NCBI GenBank assembly: GCA_030038095.1
Contig: JASHPK010000060.1
Coordinates: 1-64,000, forward strand
Direction: 5' to 3'
DNA: 64,000 nucleotides
From: Thermoplasmata archaeon
GTDB taxonomy: Archaea > Thermoplasmatota > Thermoplasmata > Lutacidiplasmatales > UBA184
Shown here: positions 9,474 to 18,209 of the stretch, piece after piece
Position numbering within the stretch: the stretch's first letter is position 1
Layout of the letters: each line of letters starts with the position of its first letter
Translations under genes and position numbers: made by a program
The notes under the pieces: model-generated
Seen by the model: the letters and a program-made list of their open reading frames with translations, nothing else
Database searches by the model: none
Told to the model about the DNA's origin: nothing

Positions 9474-9809
9474 CTACAGGAGCTTACGGAACCTGAGCTT
9501 GTCCTCGAGGCTGCCGTCGATCTGGAGCTTTCGGGTCACGAGGGCCTTCATCGGGCCGATCTCCTTCCGGACGAGGCCGTCGAACGTGGCGGTGTCCGTG
9601 GTGATCCTCACGTCGGCCTTCCCGTTCGGGCTGGTGCGCAGGTGCTGGAGCCGTCCTTCCGCGAGATCGACGGCGTAGGTGGCGCCGTCGGTCAGGCGGA
9701 TCTGGATCGTGCGATTCACCCCATCCAGCTCCTCCGCGAGCGCGGGGTTCTGCGCCGCCTTCCGGTTGAACCGGTCGACGAGCGAAGCGAGCGTCTCCTC
9801 GACGGTCAT
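9474..9809 (-). CDS. SCP2-like sterol-binding domain protein
   Basis: 111 aa; DGATYAVDLAEGRLQHLRTSPNGKADVRITTDTATFDGLV; start inside longer ORF. Confidence 0.72.
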   Translation of the reverse strand: MTVEETLASLVDRFNRKAAQNPALAEELDGVNRTIQIRLTDGATYAVDLAEGRLQHLRTSPNGKADVRITTDTATFDGLVRKEIGPMKALVTRKLQIDGSLEDKLRFRKLL

Positions 9810-10537
9810 GGCGTGAACTCGTCGAGGGTGTGAGCCGGGCGGGCCCGCATAACCCTTTGCACGGGAGCCCAGGAAAGCCTCAGCCACTCCGGGCGCGGAT
9901 CGCCTCCCCGCACCGCGGCCGCCACGAACGCTTGGGTTCGCGGGTCCGACGGGTATCCGCTGCCGAGGTCGTCCCCGAGGCGCGCGCGGAGGGAGGCGAG
10001 CGCGCGGTCGCGCCGGACCTTCGCGACGATCGACGCAGCGCCGACGACCGGGAACTCCGCGTCGGCGCGGTGGCGGGCGAGGATGGTGGTCCCCGGTCCG
10101 GCGAGGGCCGAGAGCCGGCGACCGAACCGGTCGGCATTCGGGTCGCACGCGTCGACGATCGCGAGATCCGGATTCAGCGCCCGGATGAGGCGGGCGAACG
10201 CGGCGAGCTCGAGCTCGTTCAGCCCTCCGTGCGCCACGTACCGGTCGATCGTGCGGGGCGCGAGGGCGAGCGATCGACAGCCCCCGAGGGCCGGGAGCGC
10301 GGCACGGATCTCCGAACGTCGCCGTGGGGAGAGCCGCTTCGAATCCCGCACGCCGAGCCGTGGGAGCTCGGCGAGCGCGCCCTCGTCGATCGCGAAGGCG
10401 CCCACCACGAGCGGTCCGACCGTACTGCCGCGGCCCGCCTCGTCGAGCCCCACGATCCTGCGCTCGGGCGTGGTCCGGCCCCGGTCGGTGGCATTCGCGC
10501 GAAGGCCATAAGGCGGCCCGTCTCCTCCCTCGCGCAT
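9806..10537 (-). CDS. rnhB: Ribonuclease HII
   Basis: IVGLDEAGRGSTVGPLVVGA, DSKRLSPRRR, VDACDPN, VVGAASIVAKVRRD; exact start uncertain. Confidence 0.92.
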   Translation of the reverse strand: MREGGDGPPYGLRANATDRGRTTPERRIVGLDEAGRGSTVGPLVVGAFAIDEGALAELPRLGVRDSKRLSPRRRSEIRAALPALGGCRSLALAPRTIDRYVAHGGLNELELAAFARLIRALNPDLAIVDACDPNADRFGRRLSALAGPGTTILARHRADAEFPVVGAASIVAKVRRDRALASLRARLGDDLGSGYPSDPRTQAFVAAAVRGGDPRPEWLRLSWAPVQRVMRARPAHTLDEFTP

Positions 10538-11435
10538 GGCGCTCGGGGGGCTCTCGGTCCCGCTGCCGACGCTCTTCGGGCCCGACGGCGCCCTTGACCT
10601 CAGCCGCAACACCCGGTTCGCGCGCACGATCTCGGAGGCCGGGGCGGACCACCTGTTCGTCCTCGGATCGCTGGGCGAGTTCCCGTCGGTCACCGACGCG
10701 GAACGCCCGCGGCTGGTCGACGTCGTGGTCGAGAGCACGATCGGATCGACCGATGTTTGGGTCGGCTGCGGGGCCCCGTCGACCCGGCAGGCCGTGGCGT
10801 ACGCCGAGGCCGCCGAGCTCGCCGGCGCCGCCGCGATTGTCGCCGTGCCCCCGTACTACCTGCGTCCGACCCCCGAAGCGATCGAGCGGTACTATCGGGC
10901 GATCCACGACGCGATCCGGATTCCGCTCTGCGCCTACAACATCCCCTCGCTCGTCGGATATCCTCTCGACCCCGGGCTCGTGCACCGGCTCGCTCGCGAG
11001 GGGGTGCTCGCCGGCGCGAAGGACACCGCGGGCAGCTTGACGAGCGTCGCGGCGATGATCGCCGGCGCGCCCGAAGGGTTCTCGGTCCTCCCCGGGGACG
11101 ACGCGCTGGCCGCTTCGGCCATCGAGAGCGGAGCGAAGGGCGCCGTGATGGGGACCGCGAACGTCGTCCCCCGCCTGTGCGTCGAGCTCGTCGCCGCGGC
11201 GCTCGGCGGGAACCGAGCGCGGGCGGCCGAGCTGCAGTCGCTGGTCGACGCGCTCGTCGAGGCGATCCACGCGGGACCATTCCCGTCCGTCGACAAGTTC
11301 CTCGCGAACCGGCTCCGCGGGGCGGAGGTCGGGTACCGATCCCCGTACGACCCGCTCACGGCGGAGGAGGAGGCGCGCGTCCTGGCCCGGCTCACGCCGA
11401 TCGAAGACCGGCTTCGGCCGTTCCTGAAGAGGTGA
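10536..11435 (+). CDS. DapA-family aldolase, probable 2-keto-3-deoxygluconate aldolase
   Basis: LGSLGEFPSVT, PPYYLRPT, CAYNIPS, AGAKDTAGS Schiff-base Lys; adjacent to glucose dehydrogenase. Confidence 0.82.
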   Translation: MALGGLSVPLPTLFGPDGALDLSRNTRFARTISEAGADHLFVLGSLGEFPSVTDAERPRLVDVVVESTIGSTDVWVGCGAPSTRQAVAYAEAAELAGAAAIVAVPPYYLRPTPEAIERYYRAIHDAIRIPLCAYNIPSLVGYPLDPGLVHRLAREGVLAGAKDTAGSLTSVAAMIAGAPEGFSVLPGDDALAASAIESGAKGAVMGTANVVPRLCVELVAAALGGNRARAAELQSLVDALVEAIHAGPFPSVDKFLANRLRGAEVGYRSPYDPLTAEEEARVLARLTPIEDRLRPFLKR

Positions 11436-11437
11436 CG

Positions 11438-12556
11438 ATGCGGGCCGTGGTCGTGCGCCCCCCGGTGCCGGGGGTCGCGGTGGAGGAGGTCCCGGCCCCC
11501 GTTCTCGGCCCGGGGGCGATCCGCGTGGCGGTCCGGGAATGTGGCGTGTGCGGCACCGACCACGACGTCGCGGACGGCAAGTACGGACGCGCACCGGAGG
11601 GCGATGCGTATCTCATCCTGGGGCACGAGAACTTGGGAGAGGTGATCGAAGTCGCCCCCGAGGCGTCGGGCTTCCGGGCCGGCGACCTCGTGGTCGCGAC
11701 GGTCCGGCGAGGGTGCGGGATCTGCCGGTTCTGCCTCAGCGGCCGGTCGGACTTCTGCGAGACGGGCCGGTTCACCGAACGCGGAATCAGCGGGGCCCAC
11801 GGATACATGGCCGACGAATACGTCGAAATCCCCCCGTACCTCGTCCGCGTCGATTCCGCGCTCACCCCGGTCGCGGTCCTGCTCGAGCCGCTGAGCGTCG
11901 TCGAGAAGGCGATCGCGCAGGGTCAGGCGGTCCTCGACCGAAAGGAGCCGACCCCGGGTCATTCCCGCTCCGCGGCTCCCCGGGCCCTCGTCGCCGGCAC
12001 GGGAGCGATCGGGATGCTCGCGGCCTTCGCCCTGCGGGCCCGCGGCTACGACGTCGTGGCGGTCGACCGCCACGGAGAGGATACTCCGGCGGCGGTCCTC
12101 CTGCGACGGATCGGAGCCCAACACACGAACGTCTCCGAAGGGCTCGGAGCGGTTAGGGACTCCGCCTTCGACCTCGTCATCGAGGCGACCGGCTCGGTCG
12201 CCCTCGATCTCCACCTCGCCGAGATGCTGGGCCCGAACGGGGTGCTCGTCCTCACCGGGATCCCCGACCCGGCGGCGACCCCGATCAGCGTCGCGGCCGG
12301 CCCCCTCTTCCGGGAGGTCGTCCTCGGCAACCGCGCGATCGTCGGTTCGGTCAACGCGAACCGCGCCGACTTCGAGTCCGGGCTCGAGGACCTCGCCCGC
12401 TTCGAGTCCCGGTGGCCCGGCGCCTGCGCGTCGATCATCTCCGCCCGACGACCCCTCGAAGAGGTCGCGAGCGTGCTCGCGGAACACGTCGGCGGCGCGA
12501 TGAAGACCGTGCTCACCGTGCGCCGCGGCTCGACGCAAGGCCGCTCAGGACGCTAA
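11438..12556 (+). CDS. Zn-dependent glucose 1-dehydrogenase (MDR family)
   Basis: ECGVCGTDHDV, LGHENLGEV, RRGCGICRFCLSGRSDFC, LLEPLSVVEKA; internal ATG of the 10757..12556 ORF. Confidence 0.85.
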   Translation: MRAVVVRPPVPGVAVEEVPAPVLGPGAIRVAVRECGVCGTDHDVADGKYGRAPEGDAYLILGHENLGEVIEVAPEASGFRAGDLVVATVRRGCGICRFCLSGRSDFCETGRFTERGISGAHGYMADEYVEIPPYLVRVDSALTPVAVLLEPLSVVEKAIAQGQAVLDRKEPTPGHSRSAAPRALVAGTGAIGMLAAFALRARGYDVVAVDRHGEDTPAAVLLRRIGAQHTNVSEGLGAVRDSAFDLVIEATGSVALDLHLAEMLGPNGVLVLTGIPDPAATPISVAAGPLFREVVLGNRAIVGSVNANRADFESGLEDLARFESRWPGACASIISARRPLEEVASVLAEHVGGAMKTVLTVRRGSTQGRSGR

Positions 12557-12633
12557 CCCTCCGGTGCGCTGAGACTCCCCCGCTTCCCCTCCGAGCTCCA
12601 GGCGCATGGGCCGCCCTGCGAGTCGCGCGCCGT

Positions 12634-12654
12634 CGGGCGGGGCCCTCCCGCCCG
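12634..12654 (+). terminator. Strong hairpin downstream of glucose dehydrogenase
   Basis: CGGGCGGG-GCCCT-CCCGCCCG, 8 bp perfect stem with 5 nt loop in a convergent spacer; no U tract. Confidence 0.4.
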
Positions 12655-12882
12655 TCCGGGACCGCCGACCGGCCCCGGGGCCAGGCACGGACGCCGGAGC
12701 AGCGGGAGGAGCCCCCGGACGCCCCGTCGGACGCGCCGGAAGATCCCCGGATCGCGCCGAAGCCCGGGAGTTCGGACCTCTCAGACGATATTCCGAGCTG
12801 GCGCTCGTCCGCGAAGGACCGGGGTCGGAGATCTCCGGACCCGAGGTCGCGAGGCGAGGAACCGAGGGAGGTTCGGCGTCGC

Positions 12883-13590
12883 CTATCCGATCATCAACCC
12901 TTCGATGCGGACCTGGAATCCTCGGGAAGTCCGGGTGAGGAAGTTGATGAGCCCGCTGTGGCGCCACTGCAGCATACACCGGCGAGGCAGGAACCAATAG
13001 CGGGCTCCGATGCGCAGGTCGGACCTCGCCTCGGTGACCAGCCCTTCATACGCCTGGGCCGAGTAGTAGCCCATGTCCTTGAACCCGTCCGTCCGGGCCC
13101 GGAGCGGGCCGGTGACGCACCAGACGATGACCCCGGTCCGGGGGTCGACCGACATGACCACGCCGCAGTGCGTGATCGGACAGCCGCAGGACATGCCGAG
13201 CGGTCGGCCAATGAGCACATCCCCCTTCTGGATGCCCAGCTCCCGCGTGAGCAACGGGTTGTGCGGAAGGATCGTCTCCCGAGGGCCCGGCTCTTCGGGG
13301 AACGTCTGCAGGACAAAGTCGTAGTCTCGGCCGAGGTGATCCTTCCAGCCTCGGGGCTCGACCGCGATCGCGAACGCACAGCTGTCGCACGGTCCCGTGC
13401 CGGTCGACGACGGAGCGGTCGCAGGAGTCACCGGTGTCGCCGGACCCCTCTGGATGCACCGGTCCAGCAGCTTCGGCTCGGCCACGGCGGCCTCGGCGAG
13501 TTCGTCGCAGGTCCGGAACCCGCACAGTCCGCAGTCCAGTCCCGGCAGTTCGGCTCGGAGGCGTTGCGCCTCCGCTCCGGGGGCCGCCAT
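12883..13590 (-). CDS. Cys-rich Fe-S-domain protein of unknown function
   Basis: N-terminal LDCGLCGFRTCDELAEAAVAEPKLLDRC (4Fe-4S-like) plus CDSCAFA and GMSCGCPITHCGVV; last gene of four-gene operon. Confidence 0.75.
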   Translation of the reverse strand: MAAPGAEAQRLRAELPGLDCGLCGFRTCDELAEAAVAEPKLLDRCIQRGPATPVTPATAPSSTGTGPCDSCAFAIAVEPRGWKDHLGRDYDFVLQTFPEEPGPRETILPHNPLLTRELGIQKGDVLIGRPLGMSCGCPITHCGVVMSVDPRTGVIVWCVTGPLRARTDGFKDMGYYSAQAYEGLVTEARSDLRIGARYWFLPRRCMLQWRHSGLINFLTRTSRGFQVRIEGLMIG

Positions 13591-13591
13591 C

Positions 13592-14782
13592 TCAAGCGCC
13601 CCCCGCCGCCATCGGCTCGAGTTTGACGGAAGAGATGGACCGCAGAGAACCGACGGCCGACCGGAGCTCCTCGAGGAAGTAATCGATCTCCGCCTCGGTG
13701 TTGAACCGTCCGAGGGTGACCCGGAGGGCCCCTCGGGCTTGGACCGGGTCCCGTCCGATGGCCAACAGCACGTGGGACGGCTGATCGCCCTGGTGGGACG
13801 AACACGCCGAACCGGTGGCGACCGCAATTCCTCGTTCGTCGAGACGGAGCAGCAACGTGATCGCTTCTCCCTCGAGTCCGAAGAACCCGACGTTCGCGTT
13901 CGTAGGAAGACGCTGGCGCCGGTGGCCGTTCAGATAGGCTCCCCAGGACGAGCTGAGGACCGTATCGAGGATCCTGTCGCGGAGCCGAGTGAGTCGGGGA
14001 ATCTCCCGGGACCGCTCGGCCTCGCACAGTTCGGCCGCCTCGGCGAACCCCACGATCCCCGGCACGTTCTCGGTGGACGAACGGAGACCGAACTCGTGGC
14101 CTCCTCCGTGCTGCCAAGGGTCGATGCGAACGGAACTGCGGACGTACAGCGCCCCGACGCCCTTCGGTCCGTAGATCTTGTGGGAGTTGAGGGTCACGAG
14201 GCCGAACCCATCCTTCTGCACGTCGATCGGAAGCTTGCCGAACGTCTGGCACGCATCGGTGTGGAACGGTACATTGCGTTCCGCGCAGATCCTCGCCAGC
14301 TCGCGTACGGGCTCGACCGTGCCGATCTCGTGGTTGGCGTGCATGACCGAGACCAGGATCGTGTCGTCCCGAAGGGCGGCGGCCAGGTCGGCGGGCCGCA
14401 CGAGGCCCTCCGAGTCCACGTTGAGGTACGTCACCGAGAACCCTTGCCCCTCGAGCCAGGCCGCGGAGTTGAGGATGCAGTCGTGCTCGATCCGCGTCGT
14501 GATGATGTGGCGGCCCTGACGGCGGTTGGCGAACGCGACCCCCTTCAGGGCCAGATTGTTGGACTCCGTTCCCCCAGAGGTGAAGATGACCTCCTCGGGG
14601 CGGCGCGCTCCGATCAGCGAAGCGATCTTCGCCCGCGCGCTCTCGATCGCCTCGCGCGCTTTTCGACCGGGGGAGTGCAGACTCGAGGCGTTCGCGAACG
14701 TTTCGTGGTAGTACGGCTGTATCGCCTCGAGAACGCGAGGGTCGACCGGGGTGGAAGCGGCGTTGTCGAGATAGACGTTCAT
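13592..14782 (-). CDS. Cysteine desulfurase (NifS/IscS family)
   Basis: YLDNAASTPVDP, FTSGGTESNNLALKG, TLNSHKIYGPKG, ATGSACSSHQ. Confidence 0.93.
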   Translation of the reverse strand: MNVYLDNAASTPVDPRVLEAIQPYYHETFANASSLHSPGRKAREAIESARAKIASLIGARRPEEVIFTSGGTESNNLALKGVAFANRRQGRHIITTRIEHDCILNSAAWLEGQGFSVTYLNVDSEGLVRPADLAAALRDDTILVSVMHANHEIGTVEPVRELARICAERNVPFHTDACQTFGKLPIDVQKDGFGLVTLNSHKIYGPKGVGALYVRSSVRIDPWQHGGGHEFGLRSSTENVPGIVGFAEAAELCEAERSREIPRLTRLRDRILDTVLSSSWGAYLNGHRRQRLPTNANVGFFGLEGEAITLLLRLDERGIAVATGSACSSHQGDQPSHVLLAIGRDPVQARGALRVTLGRFNTEAEIDYFLEELRSAVGSLRSISSVKLEPMAAGGA

Positions 14783-14785
14783 CGT

Positions 14786-15484
14786 TCACTCCCCCCGGTA
14801 GAACAGTTCTCCGTCGAGCTGCCGGACGACCCCGAAGTGCTGCTGCCAGCCGATCTCCTTCTTCCCCACGCAGATCGTGCATACCCCGACCGGAGGATTC
14901 CCTCGGAGCAAGAGCCGGGCCGAAAGGTCCGGCCCCTGCTCCATCCGCCGCACGAGCCGGTCGATGTTGATGCCGTGAAGAGCGTCGGTCTCGATCACCG
15001 ACGCCTTGGTCGCCGACATGACGTTCGCCCGGAACACCTCCCGCTCGGCCTGAGAGACGAGGTCGATCTTCGTCACGACCGCCACGTCAGCGAGGGAGAG
15101 GAGCGGTCCCATCTTCCTCGGGAGGTTCATCCCGCTCGTGGCCTCGATCACGGCGACTCCGAGCGAATCTTCGATGTACGGCGAGCAACGCAGGCAGAGA
15201 CCGGCGGTCTCGACCAGGAGCGTATCCGCCCGTTCCTGGGCCGCCCATCGCACGGCGTCGCCGAGCACCATGACGTTGCAGTGGTCCGGGCAGAGCTCCC
15301 CGGAGTAGACCTTTCGGGCGGGAATCTCGAACCGAGAACGGAACTCCTCTTCCTCGTTCGTGAACTGGACGTCCGTCTTGAGGTAGGCGAGCCGGTGGCC
15401 GCTCGCCATCAGGCGGCGGGCGACCTGCTTCAGCACCGTGGTCTTGCCGCTGGTCGGGGGACCCGCGCAGATGATGGCCTTCAT
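14786..15484 (-). CDS. G3E/HypB-CobW-like GTPase
   Basis: Walker A GPPTSGKTT, VVTKIDLV, CxxxC/CxxC motifs (LCPDHC, LCLRC, VCTIC). Confidence 0.85.
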   Translation of the reverse strand: MKAIICAGPPTSGKTTVLKQVARRLMASGHRLAYLKTDVQFTNEEEEFRSRFEIPARKVYSGELCPDHCNVMVLGDAVRWAAQERADTLLVETAGLCLRCSPYIEDSLGVAVIEATSGMNLPRKMGPLLSLADVAVVTKIDLVSQAEREVFRANVMSATKASVIETDALHGINIDRLVRRMEQGPDLSARLLLRGNPPVGVCTICVGKKEIGWQQHFGVVRQLDGELFYRGE

Positions 15485-16296
15485 CGGCCCCCTCCATCGG
15501 CCAGGAGGACGCTCGTGAGCCGCTCTCCCAGCACCGTGTCATCCAGCGGCTCACCGGCCCGGATCTTCGCGCGGTACTCGAGGATGATGTCGTCGAGCCG
15601 ACTCAGGGCGTCCGCGACCCTCCGCTCCCGCGCGTCCTTCGGGATCAGCTTCTGCATCGCGCCGTTGCGCATCACGACCCGAACGTCCGAGAGCAGCGCG
15701 ATTCGGGGATCGTGGGTGACGAACACGAAGATCTTCCGATGCCGTCGCAGCAGGTCGAGCGCCCGCGTGCGATGGATGCCCGCGTTCTCGATCTCGTCGA
15801 GGAGAATGATCGGGGAGTTCCCGATCACCACGGCGTCCGCGATCAGGAGCGCGCGCGTCTGGCCCCCCGAGAGCTCGGTCATCGCGCTCTCCATATCGAT
15901 GGCCTCCCCCGTGAGCTCGTTCGCGAACTCGACGGTCTGCCTCACGAGCGACGCCACGTCCGCCCCCCGGCGGATCTCGGAGTGGATACGCAGGAACTCG
16001 CGAACCGGCAGGTCCGAGAGGAAGTTCGTGTGCTGGGTGATGAGCGCCACCGGGTTGCGGCTCGGGTCCCCGATGGACTCCTCGGGGACCGGGGAGCCGT
16101 TCACCAGCACCCGCCGACCGGAGGGGGTGTTCGAGTTCGCGAATCGCTCGATATCGTTGATGAATTCGGTCTTCCCCGAACCCGTGGGACCCACGATGCT
16201 CGCGACCTCGCCCATCCGGAGGTCGACCCGCGCCACGGGTTCGTCCTGTCCCTGTCGGCCCCGCCCTCCAAGAATCGACAGCGTTTCGATTTCCAT
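15481..16296 (-). CDS. Soluble ABC-type ATPase
   Basis: Walker A GPTGSGKTE, signature LSGGQTRALLIAD, Walker B IILLDEIENAG; no TM partner in operon; likely ATG at 16296. Confidence 0.88.
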   Translation of the reverse strand: MEIETLSILGGRGRQGQDEPVARVDLRMGEVASIVGPTGSGKTEFINDIERFANSNTPSGRRVLVNGSPVPEESIGDPSRNPVALITQHTNFLSDLPVREFLRIHSEIRRGADVASLVRQTVEFANELTGEAIDMESAMTELSGGQTRALLIADAVVIGNSPIILLDEIENAGIHRTRALDLLRRHRKIFVFVTHDPRIALLSDVRVVMRNGAMQKLIPKDARERRVADALSRLDDIILEYRAKIRAGEPLDDTVLGERLTSVLLADGGGR

Positions 16297-16330
16297 GGTC
16301 AACCCGAGGTGGGACGGCGCACGGCGCGGT

Positions 16331-16342
16331 CACTTATACGAC
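16331..16342 (-). promoter_or_regulatory. TATA box-like element for the four-gene operon
   Basis: cacttatacgac (minus: GTCGTATAAGTG) 35-46 nt upstream of the ABC ATPase ATG. Confidence 0.5.
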
Positions 16343-16686
16343 CAATTCTGTGAGCAGGATAGGACCATCGCCGCCAGTTCTGCCGGATTCTATCGGTGGT
16401 AGGCACATTTTGTCCCAGTTCCGTCCGCTTCCTGCGAGACCGCGGAGGCCCGGCGGTCGACCGAGCGAACGTCTCCCGGGAACGTCGCAACGACTCCGGT
16501 GGGTGGAGCGCGAGACGCCGCTCCGAACGCCGGGTCGCTCTTCCCGTTGAGCGCGTCGCTCACGACCTTCGGGAACTCCAATCGTCGCTGCCGATACCTT
16601 CGGTAGACGCTGACGAGAAGCGGGAGGGTCTTAGCGCCTAAACGTCATATAGAGTACCCCGCTCGCACGGACCCTCCGGCGAGCCC

Positions 16687-17085
16687 ATGGGAACCTGGCA
16701 AGGACGTTCACGACGCAAGCGCACCGGGGGCCGGCTGCGGCCCCTGCGCAAGAAACGCCGGTTCGAGATCGCGCGCGAGCTCCAGACCGCCACCCTGGGC
16801 GCGGGCACGGTGAAGACCTACCGGGTCCGGGGGGGGAACCGGAAGCTCCGCGTGCTGACGACCCAGACGATCAACGTCTTCGATCCGGCGACGAAGACGA
16901 TGCAGAAGGCGAAGATCGTCACCGTGCGGGAGAACCCGGCGAACCCGAACTACGTGCAACGGAACATCATCACGAAGGGTGCGATCCTCGAGACCGACCT
17001 CGGGCTCGTGAAGGTGCGCTCCCGCCCCGGTCAGGACGGGATCTTGAACGGGGTCCGAGTCGCCGCCCCGGCGCGCGCGGCGTGA
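16687..17085 (+). CDS. rps8e: 30S ribosomal protein S8e
   Basis: MGTWQGRSRRKRTGGRLRPLRKKRRFE and VRENPANPNYVQRNIITKGAI. Confidence 0.95.
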   Translation: MGTWQGRSRRKRTGGRLRPLRKKRRFEIARELQTATLGAGTVKTYRVRGGNRKLRVLTTQTINVFDPATKTMQKAKIVTVRENPANPNYVQRNIITKGAILETDLGLVKVRSRPGQDGILNGVRVAAPARAA

Positions 17086-17104
17086 GGCGGGGCCCTCGCG
17101 GCCG

Positions 17105-17404
17105 ATGCCGGACCACTTCTTCGTCTATCCCGCGTATCTCGGCCGGGGGTTGAGCCGGCGCGACGGTCGGCGCCTCCCCGCGAACCTCGCGATCGTGGAC
17201 GTGACCAGCGAGGAGATCGTGCAGGCCGCGAAGCGTCTCGGCTACCGGGCGGAGGTCGAGGAGGCGAAGCAGTACCCCCGCCAGTTCTTCACGTATGCTG
17301 GACGCGTGAAGGTCACGAAGAAGGCGGGCGTCACGAAGGCGCGATTCCTCAAGGCCGTCGCGACCGAGCTTGCCCGCCAGCGGACCGCCGCCGGGAAGAA
17401 GTAG
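17105..17404 (+). CDS. srp19: Signal recognition particle 19 kDa protein
   Basis: VYPAYLGRGLSRRDGRRLP and YPRQFFTYAGRVKV. Confidence 0.9.
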   Translation: MPDHFFVYPAYLGRGLSRRDGRRLPANLAIVDVTSEEIVQAAKRLGYRAEVEEAKQYPRQFFTYAGRVKVTKKAGVTKARFLKAVATELARQRTAAGKK

Positions 17405-18196
17405 ATGGAGGAGCCGGGGACCGTCTACTTCACCGGCACCGCGGGCGCCGGCAAGACCACGTACGTCCGGGCGTTCGCCCAGTGGATGCAGTCCGCCGGC
17501 TACGACGCCGTGGTCGTGAACCTCGATCCAGGCAACGAGGGCTCCGAGTTCGAGCCCGACGTCGACATCCGCGAGTGGGTGCGGCTCACCGACCTCCAGG
17601 ACGAGTACGGGCTCGGCCCGAACGGCGCCCAGGTCGCGGCGGCCGACATGATCGCCCTCAAGATCTTCGAGGTGAAGCAGGCGGTCCAGGAGCTGAAGAC
17701 CGACTACGTGCTGGTCGACACACCGGGCCAGATCGAGCTCTTCGCCTTCCGCGAGGCCTCGAAGGCGATCGTCGATGCGCTGAGTGGGGACCGGTCGGTC
17801 ATCGCCTTCCTCTTCGACCCCGCGCTCGCGCGGAACCCGGCGGGGTTCGTCTCCCTGCTCATGCTGAGCGCGACCGTCGAGTTTCGCTTCCGTCTCCCGA
17901 TGGTCAACCTGCTCTCGAAGGCGGACGTGCTCACCCCGGACCAGCTCGCGGAGATCGCCGGCTGGTCGGACGACCCCAGCCAGCTCTACGAGGCGGTCTC
18001 GCGCGACACGCCCACCCCCGACGTGCAGCTGTCGACCGAGCTGTTCCGGGCGATCGAGACGATGGGCCCGTTGGTCGGGCTCGTCCCGACCTCCGCGAAG
18101 GAGGGGACGGGCCTTGACGCGTTCTACGAGTCGTGCCAGCGGGTCTTCGGGGGCGGTGAGGACCTGGAGCCGTCGCACGCCCCGACGAGCGAGTGA
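17405..18196 (+). CDS. GPN-loop GTPase
   Basis: GTAGAGKTTYVRAF, NLDPGNE, GLGPNGAQ, DTPGQIELF. Confidence 0.94.
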   Translation: MEEPGTVYFTGTAGAGKTTYVRAFAQWMQSAGYDAVVVNLDPGNEGSEFEPDVDIREWVRLTDLQDEYGLGPNGAQVAAADMIALKIFEVKQAVQELKTDYVLVDTPGQIELFAFREASKAIVDALSGDRSVIAFLFDPALARNPAGFVSLLMLSATVEFRFRLPMVNLLSKADVLTPDQLAEIAGWSDDPSQLYEAVSRDTPTPDVQLSTELFRAIETMGPLVGLVPTSAKEGTGLDAFYESCQRVFGGGEDLEPSHAPTSE

Positions 18197-18209
18197 GCCT
18201 TCGGTCCGC

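Noticed and set aside
12557-12882. Possible SRP RNA (GCCAGG...GGAGCAGC reminiscent of helix 8)
   Set aside because: The apical GGAA-type tetraloop and matching stem are absent, and I found no Alu-domain UGUNR motif. An Infernal search with the archaeal SRP model would settle it.
12606-12938. 110-aa ORF in the convergent spacer
   Set aside because: R/G/P-rich, overlaps the end of the opposite gene, no start context or motif; probably noncoding.
13397-16402. 1001-aa plus-strand ORF antisense to the four-gene operon
   Set aside because: Composition is R/E/D/H-rich nonsense, and every minus-strand gene beneath it has strong family motifs. Long antisense open frames are expected at this GC content.
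16396-16641. 81-aa ORF upstream of rps8e
   Set aside because: No recognisable family, arginine-rich composition, overlaps other frames; insufficient support.
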